This document shows, one piece after another, positions 50,211 through 58,415 of a stretch of 64,000 nt of DNA; the stretch's first letter is position 1, and the number at the start of each line of letters is the position of its first letter. The DNA is taken from NCBI RefSeq assembly GCF_001854805.1, contig NZ_MBLO01000222.1:62001-126000 (forward strand), read 5' to 3'. Origin of the DNA: Pseudofrankia coriaricola (GTDB lineage Bacteria > Actinomycetota > Actinomycetes > Frankiales > Frankiaceae). The notes beneath the pieces are model-generated. The model worked only from the letters and a program-made list of their open reading frames with translations, was not told where the DNA came from and did no database searches. The position numbers and the translations under genes were made by a program.

Positions 50211-51932
50211 ATGACACAGCAAGGAACACCGCTTCCCGATGTTCTGCGCCGCCGCGCGACCGACGAGCCGGCCGCCAGGGCATACGTCTTCGTCAACGAG
50301 TACCTGGAGGAGACCGCGGTGCTGACCTACCGCGACCTCCACACGCGGGCGCTGGCCGTGGCCGAGCAGCTGCGCCGGCACTGCGAACCGGGTGACCGGG
50401 CGCTGCTCCTGTTCCCGCCGGGCCTCGACTTCATCGTCGCGTATTTCGGCTGCCTCTTCGCGCAGGTCATCGCGGTTCCCGCCAGCCCGCCGCGCAGGAA
50501 TCACGTTCAGGACGCGACATACCGCATCGTCCGGGACTGCGCGCCGGCCGTGGTGCTCACCGTCGGCGCGATGCTCGAGGCCACCAGGGCCGCGCTGGAG
50601 CCCTTGCATCCGGAGCTGCGCTGGCTCCCGGTCGACCAGCTGCCCGACGCCCCGGACGGCGGATTCGAGCCTCAGCCGTGCCCGCCGGACGCCATCGCCT
50701 TCCTCCAGTACACGTCGGGATCGACCTCCGATCCCAAGGGCGTCATGGTCTCGCACCGGAACCTGTCCGCGAACGAGGAGATGATCCGGCGCGCGTTCGG
50801 CCACGACGCGTACTCGACCGTCGTCGGCTGGGCGCCGCTGTTCCACGACCAGGGCCTGATCGGGAACGTCCTGCAGCCCCTCCACCTCGGGGCCACCAGC
50901 ATCCTCATGTCACCGGGGGCGTTCATCCGCTGGCCGCTGCTCTGGCTTTCGGCCATCTCCCGCTACCGCGCGCATACCAGCGGCGGGCCGAACTTCGCCT
51001 TTGACGCCTGTGTCGCCCGCGCCGCCCGCGGGGGACTGCCCGAGCTCGACCTGAGCTGCTGGAAGGTCGCGTTCAACGGCGCCGAGCCCATCCGGCCCGA
51101 GACGCTGCGCGGCTTTGCCGACGCGTTCGCGCCCTTCGGATTCAGCGAGAACGCGCTGTACCCCTGCTACGGCCTGGCCGAGGCGACACTGCTGGTGACC
51201 GGCAGCGAGAAGGGCCGCGGTCCGCGCATGCTCGAGATGGACACCGAAGCGCTCGGCCGCGGACGGTACGCCGCCGCCCGCGGTGGCGGCGGTCGGACTC
51301 TCGCCGGATCGGGCATCGCCCTGTCCGACGAGCACGTCCGGATCGTGGACCCGGAGACGCTGCGCCCCTGTCCCGACGACCACATCGGCGAGGTCTGGGT
51401 CGCCGGCGAGCACGTCGCGCGGGGTTACTGGGGACGCCCGGAGGCCACTGCCGGCACCTTCCAGGCCGAGTGCGCCGGTGAACCTGGCCGCGCCTATCTG
51501 CGCACGGGCGATCTCGGCCTGGTGGTCGACGGCGAACTGTACGTCGTGGGCCGGCTGAAGGACGTCGTCATCATCCGGGGCAGGAACTACTACCCCCAGG
51601 ACATCGAGCACACGGCGCAGTCCTCGCATCCCGCGCTGCGGGCCGGTGGGTGCGCCGCCTTCTCGGTTCCCGGCGCCGGCGGCGAGAAGCTTGTGGTCGT
51701 CCAGGAGATCAGGGCCGAGCAGCGGCGGAAGGCCGACGCGAACGAGGTCGCCGCGTCGATCCGCGCGGCGGTGCTGCGAGAGCACGAGCTTTCGGTGGGC
51801 GACCTGGTGCTCACGCTGCCCGGCCGCCTCCCGAAGACCAGCAGTGGCAAGATCATGCGGGCCGCCGCTCGGAAACGTTACCTCGAGGCCGGTTTCGAGC
51901 TCTGGACGGCGCAGACGTCCTCGGTCGCCTGA
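50211..51932 (+). CDS. Fatty acyl-AMP ligase (FAAL)
   Basis: 573 residues from ATG 50211. AMP-binding motifs are YTSGSTSDPKGVMVSH, WAPLFHDQGLIGNV, the PCYGLAEATL motif and a C-terminal KTSSGKIMR. The HDQGLIG stretch and the YGLAEATL motif are typical of FAALs, which make fatty acyl-AMP and load it on an ACP rather than on CoA. It should charge the ACP at 46948. Confidence 0.92.
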   Translation: MTQQGTPLPDVLRRRATDEPAARAYVFVNEYLEETAVLTYRDLHTRALAVAEQLRRHCEPGDRALLLFPPGLDFIVAYFGCLFAQVIAVPASPPRRNHVQDATYRIVRDCAPAVVLTVGAMLEATRAALEPLHPELRWLPVDQLPDAPDGGFEPQPCPPDAIAFLQYTSGSTSDPKGVMVSHRNLSANEEMIRRAFGHDAYSTVVGWAPLFHDQGLIGNVLQPLHLGATSILMSPGAFIRWPLLWLSAISRYRAHTSGGPNFAFDACVARAARGGLPELDLSCWKVAFNGAEPIRPETLRGFADAFAPFGFSENALYPCYGLAEATLLVTGSEKGRGPRMLEMDTEALGRGRYAAARGGGGRTLAGSGIALSDEHVRIVDPETLRPCPDDHIGEVWVAGEHVARGYWGRPEATAGTFQAECAGEPGRAYLRTGDLGLVVDGELYVVGRLKDVVIIRGRNYYPQDIEHTAQSSHPALRAGGCAAFSVPGAGGEKLVVVQEIRAEQRRKADANEVAASIRAAVLREHELSVGDLVLTLPGRLPKTSSGKIMRAAARKRYLEAGFELWTAQTSSVA

Positions 51933-51948
51933 CGGCCCGACCTGTGGA

Positions 51949-51993
51949 ATGGCGGCACGCGGAAAAACGGCACGTGGAAGGACGGTACGTGGA
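51949..51993 (+). repeat. 15-bp tandem repeat, three units, before the thioesterase start
   Basis: ATGGCGGCACGCGGA, AAAACGGCACGTGGA and AGGACGGTACGTGGA. The last unit creates both the ribosome-binding site and the GTG start of the next gene. Confidence 0.8.
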
Positions 51994-52435
51994 CGTTTTC
52001 ACGGCGCAGAATCCCGACTTCGCCGAGGCCGTGCGGGCCGCGGTGCTCAGCATGCCCGCCGCCAGGCATCTGGGATTCGTGTTCGGGCGGATCGCGCCGG
52101 GCGAGGTCGAGATCGTTCAGCCGTACCGAGAGGAGCTGACCCAGCACGACGGTTTCATTCAGGGAGGCGTGCTCGGCGCCCTGGCGGACTTCGCCGGGGG
52201 CTCGGCCGCCGGAACGCTGCTGCCGCCGGGATGGACGAACATGACCATCGACTACACGGTCAAGATCGTGGCGCCGGCCAGGGGCGACAGTGTGGTGGCG
52301 CGTGGGCGGGTCGTCAAACCCGGAATGACCCTGTCCGTGGCCGCCGCGGATGTCTTCGCGCTCGGCGACACGGGGGAGACGCTGTGCGCGACCGCTCTCG
52401 TGACCATGCGCAATCTCCGCATACCCAGGACCTGA
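51989..52435 (+). CDS. PaaI-family hotdog thioesterase, last gene of the lipid operon
   Basis: 148 residues from GTG 51989, chosen because GAAGGACGG lies at the right distance; GTG 51944 and 51974 are also in frame. The core is THDGF-like (TQHDGFIQGGVLGALADFAGG), followed by MTIDYTVKIVAPA. It may release the finished fatty acid or act on its CoA ester. It sits 56 bp after the FAAL. Confidence 0.88.
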   Translation: MDVFTAQNPDFAEAVRAAVLSMPAARHLGFVFGRIAPGEVEIVQPYREELTQHDGFIQGGVLGALADFAGGSAAGTLLPPGWTNMTIDYTVKIVAPARGDSVVARGRVVKPGMTLSVAAADVFALGDTGETLCATALVTMRNLRIPRT

Positions 52436-52733
52436 CGGCCGCGAACTCCCCGACCCCTCAGTGATCAGGGCCGGCCTGGCCCGGCCACGGAGGGCGAGGG
52501 AACTCCGCCGGTGGCCGGTGGCGCTGGAGGCCGGTGGTGATCTGGTGGGATCGTCGGAGTCAGAGCGAGCAACTGAAATTACTCAAGTCACGACGCAAAA
52601 GCATATGTGACGCTGGTCACCTGACGGTCCGCCGGTCGGGACATCCCCATAAAACGATCTTCGTGGTTGCGAGCCAGACCCGTGTTTCGCACGTCGGGTT
52701 GTGGCGGGTGTAGCCGCCTCGGCGATCATGCTG

Positions 52734-53090
52734 TCAGTCGGCCAGGTTGTAGGCGACGGGATGCAGTGGCTGATAGATCGGCAACTCGCCGCCGCTGGGG
52801 AGGGGAATCGTGGCGAGCCGGCCCCAGCGAAGTTCGGTGACGTCGCGGGAAACGTCGACGCCGGTGGCCGCGACCGCGTCGAGTGCCTCGTCGACGTCGG
52901 GGCACAGCAGGTAGAACTCGTGCCGTGGCGCGTCGTCGGTCGGGTGTACGGCGATTTCGGCGGGTGGCAGCTTGAAGACGAGCCACCCTGCGCCGGCATC
53001 GACGTGGGGGAATCCGAGGACGTCGCGGATGAACTCCCGGTCGGCGGCGGCGTCATGGCTGTAGAGGATCACGTGCGCACCGTCGAACAC
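52734..53090 (-). CDS. VOC (glyoxalase/bleomycin-resistance fold) protein
   Basis: 118 residues from GTG 53090 after AAGGAG. The pattern AHVILYSHDAAADREFIRDVLGFPHVDAG, KLPPAEIAVHP, HEFYLLCPDVDE and IPLPSGGELPIYQP is a single VOC domain with its metal-site His and Glu. The substrate is unknown. In front of it the DNA holds decayed genes. Confidence 0.88.
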   Translation of the reverse strand: MFDGAHVILYSHDAAADREFIRDVLGFPHVDAGAGWLVFKLPPAEIAVHPTDDAPRHEFYLLCPDVDEALDAVAATGVDVSRDVTELRWGRLATIPLPSGGELPIYQPLHPVAYNLAD

Positions 53091-53295
53091 GTCGTCTCCT
53101 TCTTCGGGCAGCTTGCCGCCCTGCGGTGTGCCATGCGGCGTCTTCGTGGGAGAAACGAGGACGCCGCCGCGCTCGGCGAGTTGAGAGGCGGTGCCGGCAG
53201 GGCTCCTGTTTGTGAGATTACGCGGGGCCCGCATAGGGCGGTGCGACGCCCGTGGTGTGTCCTGCTCCACGTGCGGCGCCGGACCGTACAACTTC

Positions 53296-53400
53296 CTGAT
53301 CCGGGTCCTCGCGGACGGCCCGGTCCGGCGCTGGGTGGACCGCGTCACCGGCCTCTTGCTGAGCGCCTTTGGCGTCCGCCTCGCCGTCGAGCCCTGGCGG
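53296..53400 (+). pseudogene. Remnant of a LysE-family translocator C-terminus
   Basis: The segment LADGPVRRWVDRVTGLLL and GVRLAVEP matches the C-terminal helix region of LysE/RhtB exporters. No membrane segments precede it; the upstream frame is Cys/Arg-rich and unrelated. A short fossil of a deleted gene. Confidence 0.45.
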
Positions 53401-53418
53401 AGCCGCCTGTTCCGGAGC

Positions 53419-53660
53419 TCACCGTCGGCATCTGCCCAGGCGGCGGGCCAAGCCGATCGCGCCGACGACGGCAAACGCTGCCCCGGCAGCAGCCCCCGCC
53501 AGGTCCCACCACATCGGCTCGCCATCCAGCTGGCTTGCCAGAGCCACGTGTCCGGGCTGGTCAGGATCGTAGACGACCCGGATGGTGTCCACCCGTGTGC
53601 ACGGCGGAGGTCACCGAGAAGCCGATCCTGCGCTGTTCGACGACCTGACCAGCGGCGTAC
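53419..53660 (-). pseudogene. DUF3592-family gene fragment with frameshift
   Basis: From GTG near 53589 to TGA 53419-53421 the minus strand encodes VDTIRVVYDPDQPGHVALAS, then MWWDLAGAAAGAAFAVVGAIG and a basic tail, the C-terminal half of a DUF3592 membrane protein. The part just upstream, VVEQRRIGFSVTSAVHT, fits the same family but in another frame, with the switch at a GGG run near 53591. The N-terminal membrane helix is missing. Frameshift and truncation together make a pseudogene likely. Confidence 0.6.
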
Positions 53661-53841
53661 CCATTCGCCGATCACGGCTGGAGGCTCATCGGTCGAGCGT
53701 CAATGATCGTCGGTGGGGTATGAGAACTGGCGTCCGGCCGACCGTCGACGGCCATTCCCGGAAGATCCATGGGAAACATCCTGGCGCGGCCGCTGCGGCC
53801 GCCGGCGCAGGTTCGCCGCGCCGCTGACTTGCCGGCGTCGC

Positions 53842-54666
53842 TTATGCCTGGTCGGCCGCGTCGAGGAACTTCGCCAGCAAATCGGTGATCGCGGCGGGTT
53901 GTTCCAGGGTGCTCGTGTGCCCGCAGTTCGGGATGATCTGTAGCTTGGCGCCGGGAATACCGGCGGCCAGGCGTTCGGCGTCCGCCGGCGGCGTGGCCAG
54001 GTCGTCGGCGCCGACGACGACGAGCGTGGGAACGGTGATTCCGCCGATCTCCTGGTACACCGGCACGCGGTCCGCCACCGCGAGGACCGCACGGCGAATC
54101 CCGGCGCGGTCGCCACGGCGTAGCCGGCGGACCCACTCGTCCATGACGGGTTCGCTACCCGGGTCGGCGAGGAAGCCCGCACCGAACAGGAGCGGGGCGA
54201 CCTTGCTCTTGACCGGCCTGATGCCGAGGAACCGGTAGGCCAGGGAAAGCAGCCGAAACTCCCCGACCCTGTCAGGATTTTCCGGGCCGGCACTCGTGTC
54301 CAACAGGGTCAACGAGCGCAGCAGCTCGCCGTGGCGGGCCGCGAGGCGTTGCCCGACGAATCCACCCATGGACAGTCCGACCCAGTGAACCGGGGCCACG
54401 TCGAGCTTCTGGATCAGGGCGACCGCGTCGTTGGTGAGGGTGTCCATGTCATAACCGCCGGGGGCCGCCGGACTGGCGCCCTGTCCCCGCCAGTCCACCG
54501 CCACGCAGCGGTATCTGTCGCGCAGAGCGGTGATCTGCGGGCGAAACATCCAGCCGCCGAACAGCAGCCCGTGGCCGAACACGATCGTCGGCGCGTCGGG
54601 CAGGTCGGTGGGAGCTCCGGTGTCGGAGTAGGAGATCGTCGCCCCGCTGACGTCGATGGTCGGCAT
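53842..54666 (-). CDS. Alpha/beta-fold hydrolase
   Basis: 274 residues from ATG 54666. The nucleophile elbow is GLSMGGFV; the oxyanion region FGHGLLFGGWMF and WRGQGAS precede it; the acid and His are in VVGADDLATPP and NCGHTSTLEQP. The fold fits small esterases, lactonases or C-C hydrolases such as 3-oxoadipate enol-lactonase. No pathway neighbours fix the substrate. Confidence 0.9.
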   Translation of the reverse strand: MPTIDVSGATISYSDTGAPTDLPDAPTIVFGHGLLFGGWMFRPQITALRDRYRCVAVDWRGQGASPAAPGGYDMDTLTNDAVALIQKLDVAPVHWVGLSMGGFVGQRLAARHGELLRSLTLLDTSAGPENPDRVGEFRLLSLAYRFLGIRPVKSKVAPLLFGAGFLADPGSEPVMDEWVRRLRRGDRAGIRRAVLAVADRVPVYQEIGGITVPTLVVVGADDLATPPADAERLAAGIPGAKLQIIPNCGHTSTLEQPAAITDLLAKFLDAADQA

Positions 54667-54911
54667 GGCCCCTCGTCTTCGTGGCAGTTCTCAGACCGGC
54701 CCAGTATCGGTGGCACGGAAAAGGTGATCAACCAACGGCGCGTGGATGGCCGGCGAAGTCGCCTACCGCCGGCTTCGTTGCGTCCGGCCAGGGATGGTGC
54801 ACGCGAGGGATGGCGTGCGCGAGGGCTGCTGGCGCTCACCGTCGGCGCGTCGCGAACTGTGCGGACGCGCCGATCTCGCCGGAGCGCGGACGTTCTGGTT
54901 GACTCCGGGGC

Positions 54912-55748
54912 GTGGCCGACGACAGTCTCGCCGACTTCGAGGCGAAGAGCTTCACCCACGACGGCAGGACTCGGACGGTGTACCGGGCTGGCACGGGCCC
55001 GGCCGTGATCGTGATCGCCGAGATGCCGGGAATCACTCCCAAGGTGGCCGCGCTCGCGCGCCGGATCGTCGGCATCGGCTGCACCGCGGTGATGCCGCAC
55101 CTGTTCGGTGTTCCCGGCAAGGACCCACTCGCCGGCGGCAGGCTGGGCTGGATGCGATACGGCGCGTCGTCGATGCTGCCCGTCTGCGTCAGCCGCGAGT
55201 TCACCGTCCTGGCGACGAATCGGACGTCACCCGTGGTCTCGTGGCTGCGCGCCCTCGCCGCGGACGAGCACACGCGCTGCGGCGGGCCCGGTGTGGGGGC
55301 CATCGGCATGTGCTTCACCGGCGGGTTCGCGTTGGCGATGGCGACCCACCCCAGCCTGATCGCTCCGGTGCTGGCTTCGCCGTCCCTACCGTTTCCGCTC
55401 ACCAAGGGCAGAAAAGGTGCCATCGACTGTTCCGGCGCCGACCTGGACGTGATCAAGGGGCGGTGCGCCGCGGAAAACCTGCAGGTGCTTGGCCTGCGTT
55501 TCCGGGGCGACACCATCGCACCCCCTCAGCGTTTCCAGTTCCTGCGGGAGCAGCTCGGTGACGCCTTCGTCGCCGTCGAACTCGACGACAGCAGCGCCAA
55601 CCCCGAGGCGCTGATGAAGCCGCACTCCGTCGTCACCGAGCACCTGATCGACGAGCCGGGCCAGCCGACGCGGGCGGCGCTCGACCAGGTCCTCGACCTG
55701 TTCCGAACACGCCTCCTACTACCTCGGAATGGCGAACTACCGGAATAG
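54912..55748 (+). CDS. Dienelactone hydrolase family protein
   Basis: 278 residues from GTG 54912. The nucleophile is Cys in GMCFTGGFAL, the family hallmark. The rest (AVIVIAEMPGITPKVAALAR near the start, LGLRFRGD and MKPHSVVTEHL later) fits dienelactone hydrolases, which open lactones in ring-cleavage pathways. Other pathway genes are absent, so the role is open. Confidence 0.88.
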   Translation: MADDSLADFEAKSFTHDGRTRTVYRAGTGPAVIVIAEMPGITPKVAALARRIVGIGCTAVMPHLFGVPGKDPLAGGRLGWMRYGASSMLPVCVSREFTVLATNRTSPVVSWLRALAADEHTRCGGPGVGAIGMCFTGGFALAMATHPSLIAPVLASPSLPFPLTKGRKGAIDCSGADLDVIKGRCAAENLQVLGLRFRGDTIAPPQRFQFLREQLGDAFVAVELDDSSANPEALMKPHSVVTEHLIDEPGQPTRAALDQVLDLFRTRLLLPRNGELPE

Positions 55749-55975
55749 CACGCGCCCGGACGGATCGCCGACGCGGCGAGCCGTTGCCGTCGATCAGCTC
55801 GGGCGCCCGTCGTAGGACGTGCGGCAGGCACGGCCGAGCCCACTCGGTCCGTCCAGCCGGCCGACGGCCCGCGGCCGCGGCTGACGGCCTGCCGCTGACG
55901 GGGCCGGTTCCATGGCTGGCGAGACACGGGTCACGCCCGCGCCCCGCCAGCCCATGGCTCCTGGTGGTTCGTGGG

Positions 55976-56302
55976 CTAGGCCGATTCGGTGGGCAGGCCG
56001 GCGTCCACCCAGTCCTGGATGCCCTCGCGGTACTTGCGGACGTTCGAGTAGCCGAGCGCGGTGAGCCGGTCGGCGACCTGTCCGCTGTTGGGGCAGGCCG
56101 GGTTGGAGCAGTAGGTGACGATGGCGGCGTCGCGGTCCGGCAGCGAGGCCGGCGCCTTGGCGTCGACCTCGGCCGGGACCAGGGCGAGCGCGCCGGGCAG
56201 GTGCTGCTGTGCGTAGTACCCGCCGCCCAGCGCGTCGACGACGGTCACGTTTCCGGCGTCGATCGCCGCCTTCAGCTCGTCACGGGTGATGAGTGCGGTC
56301 AT
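55976..56302 (-). CDS. Rhodanese-like sulfurtransferase
   Basis: 108 residues from ATG 56302. The active-site loop is CSNPACPNS, with Cys after VTYC; the domain start VTVVDALGGGYYAQQHLPGAL and the end NVRKYREGIQDWVDAGLP are typical of single-domain rhodaneses. It is divergent from the TetR gene, with a palindrome in the 35-bp gap, and is probably its target. Confidence 0.9.
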   Translation of the reverse strand: MTALITRDELKAAIDAGNVTVVDALGGGYYAQQHLPGALALVPAEVDAKAPASLPDRDAAIVTYCSNPACPNSGQVADRLTALGYSNVRKYREGIQDWVDAGLPTESA

Positions 56303-56320
56303 GCCACTGCCTCCTGGAGA

Positions 56321-56334
56321 CGGACTATAGTCCG
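56321..56334. promoter_or_regulatory. 14-bp perfect palindrome, likely TetR operator
   Basis: CGGACTATAGTCCG lies in the 35-bp gap between the rhodanese and TetR starts and overlaps both leaders, so one site could control both genes. A related half-site, CAGTCCGG, recurs at 56361. Confidence 0.65.
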
Positions 56335-56337
56335 GTT

Positions 56338-57015
56338 ATGTCCCAGGATATTAACGGACCGCAGTCCGGTTGCGCAACCCCACTGGAGCTGTTCCACGCC
56401 CCGCCGCCCAGGGAGCGAGCCGACGCCGCACGCAACCGGGCCGCCGTGCTCGAGGCGGCCGCCCGGCTGTTCGCCGAGCGCGGGGTGGCGGCGGTCTCCA
56501 TGGACCAGGTCGCGGCAGCCGCGGGCGTGGGCAAGGGCACCCTGTTCCGCCGCTTCGGCGACAAGGCGGGCCTGGCGGTCGCGCTGCTCGACCTGCGGGA
56601 GCGGGTGTTGCAGGAGGCGATCCTGCGCGGGCCGGCGCCACTCGGTCCCGGCGCGCCGTCCGCCGAACGGCTCACCGCGTTCGTCGACTCCTACCTCGAC
56701 TACCTGCTGGAACACCTGGACCTGGTGCGGATGTCGGAGACCGCGGCCCCCGGCGCGCGCTACCGGATCGGGGCCTACCGGTTCTGGCACCGGCACGTGG
56801 CGATCCTGCTGGACGGCGTACCCGACCCGGACCACGCCGCGCACACCCTGCTCGCCGCGCTGGCGGCCGAGCACGTGGCCGCCCTGCTGCCCGAGCTAGG
56901 CGAGCCGCGCATGAGAACGGGCCTGCGCCGTCTCGCCGACGACTACTCCCGGTGGCGCGACCCGTCTCCGAGCCCGGCCCACGACCAGACCCAAAGGCCG
57001 GGGATCACCCCTTAA
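56338..57015 (+). CDS. TetR-family transcriptional regulator
   Basis: 225 residues from ATG 56338. The helix-turn-helix is clear: RAAVLEAAARLFAERGVAAVSMDQVAAAAGVGKGTLFRRFGDK. The C-terminal ligand domain is diverged. It probably controls itself and the rhodanese through the palindrome at 56321. Ligand unknown. Confidence 0.92.
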   Translation: MSQDINGPQSGCATPLELFHAPPPRERADAARNRAAVLEAAARLFAERGVAAVSMDQVAAAAGVGKGTLFRRFGDKAGLAVALLDLRERVLQEAILRGPAPLGPGAPSAERLTAFVDSYLDYLLEHLDLVRMSETAAPGARYRIGAYRFWHRHVAILLDGVPDPDHAAHTLLAALAAEHVAALLPELGEPRMRTGLRRLADDYSRWRDPSPSPAHDQTQRPGITP

Positions 57016-57144
57016 CTGGTGCTCGACCGATGGGGCTGAGAAACAACTGGCCTGGTGCATTTCGAAAGGCGCCCGCTCGGCGCCGTCGACATGGACTGCG
57101 CGCGCCTGTAGGCGGCGCCGCGCGGCGGAGGAAACGGACGGACC

Positions 57145-57606
57145 TCAGCTGGTGCGGCGGGCGGCGAGGTGGCCGAGCCAGCCGTCTGGATGGCGGATCT
57201 CGACGGCGTCGGCCTGTGCGCCCGCCCGGACGCGCATGCTCAGGGAACCGCCGCCGTCGGCCAGTTCGATGACCGCCAGCTCCAGCTCGGGGGGTTCGAG
57301 CGGGAGCAGGCGGTCACGCAGCACCGCGTAGCTGACGGCGTACAGCTCACCCGGTACCGACCAGCCGTCGGCGGTGACCGGCTCCAGGCCGGGAAACTCG
57401 TCACGGAACGACCAGAACCGGTAGCGCGGCGCCGTCCACGCCCGGCCCAGGAACTCCGCGTCCGCCAGCGGCGCATGGATCGAACCGCCGCTCATCGCCT
57501 GGCCGTTGACGAACATCCGGACCATGCCGGACCGGTTGCCGAAGTGGGGCAGGCCGACGCCGAGGTCGTCGACGCCCTGCCGTGCACCCATGTTCACGTC
57601 GGTCAT
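57145..57606 (-). CDS. Free-standing allophanate-hydrolase C-terminal-like protein
   Basis: 153 residues from ATG 57606, 2 bp after the GntR gene. FVNGQAMSGGSIHAPLADA, the WTAPRYRFWSFRDEFPGLEP run and VPGELYAVSYAVLRDRLLP match the gamma-glutamylcyclotransferase-like C-terminal domain of allophanate hydrolase (AtzF), which helps decarboxylate allophanate-type intermediates. The amidase half is absent, so it acts alone or with an amidase coded elsewhere. It is the last gene of the ureide operon. Confidence 0.82.
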   Translation of the reverse strand: MTDVNMGARQGVDDLGVGLPHFGNRSGMVRMFVNGQAMSGGSIHAPLADAEFLGRAWTAPRYRFWSFRDEFPGLEPVTADGWSVPGELYAVSYAVLRDRLLPLEPPELELAVIELADGGGSLSMRVRAGAQADAVEIRHPDGWLGHLAARRTS

Positions 57607-57608
57607 GT

Positions 57609-58415
57609 TCAGTCATCCCCTACCGGGCCGGCAGCGTGGCCGGTACGGCGTGCGTGCCCGCGGACGGCGTGCGCGAGGGCCGCGGCGACGGCCTGCTCCT
57701 CGTCGCCGCTCGCGAGCGCCGCGATCAGCGCCCTGTGCTGCTCGACCGGCTCGTAGCCGCCCTGCTGGACGTAGTCGTCGGTCGGGTACAGGAACGCCTG
57801 CGACTCCAGGAAGGTCGACGTGCGCGTGCTGAACGCCGCCCGGTTCACAGCCATGTGCAGGTCCAGGTGCGCCATCGCGAACGCCGGGCTGCCGATCCCG
57901 CCGTCGCGCAACGCCGCGTCCAGCGGGCCGAGTTTGTCGAGGATCGTCTGCCAGTCGACCTCGGCCGCGCGCCGGCTCACCAGCCGGGCCACCACCTCGT
58001 CGAACGCGACCCGCAGCAGGTGCATCTCGGCGCGTTCCCGTGGCCCGACGGCGCAGACCTCCAGCTGGCCGCGCCGGATCCGGGTCACCAGCGCCTCGCT
58101 GGTGAGGCGCTGCAACGCCTCCCGGACCGGCGTCCGGCTCACCCCGAGCTCCTCGGCGATCCGGTCCTCCACGAGCCGGGTGCCGGGTGGCAGCTCGCCC
58201 GTCATCACGGCCTGCCGCAGGTAGCGGTACACGCGCTCGCGCACGGTCGCGGCGCCGGCGGCGCCCGTAGCGGCCATGGCGGAGGTGGGGGCCGGGGCCA
58301 TCGCGGCGTCGGTGGGGGCCGCGCCAACGACCGGCGAGGCGTCGGACCCGGTGCCGGACCTGGAGCCGTGCGCGAGCCCGCCCGGCTCGGACGGGCGCAG
58401 TACCTCGGGTGTCAT
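57609..58415 (-). CDS. GntR-family (FadR/FCD subgroup) regulator
   Basis: 268 residues from ATG 58415. The winged helix is VRERVYRYLRQAVMTGELPPG, LVEDRIAEELGVSRTPVREALQRL; the C-terminal all-helical FCD domain (HLLRVAFDEVVARL, HLDLHMAVNRAA, EQHRALIAALASGDEEQA) binds a metal and small ligand. The first ~50 residues are low-complexity. It starts within the end of the SDH-like gene (ATGA overlap) and probably controls the ureide operon. Confidence 0.92.
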   Translation of the reverse strand: MTPEVLRPSEPGGLAHGSRSGTGSDASPVVGAAPTDAAMAPAPTSAMAATGAAGAATVRERVYRYLRQAVMTGELPPGTRLVEDRIAEELGVSRTPVREALQRLTSEALVTRIRRGQLEVCAVGPRERAEMHLLRVAFDEVVARLVSRRAAEVDWQTILDKLGPLDAALRDGGIGSPAFAMAHLDLHMAVNRAAFSTRTSTFLESQAFLYPTDDYVQQGGYEPVEQHRALIAALASGDEEQAVAAALAHAVRGHARRTGHAAGPVGDD

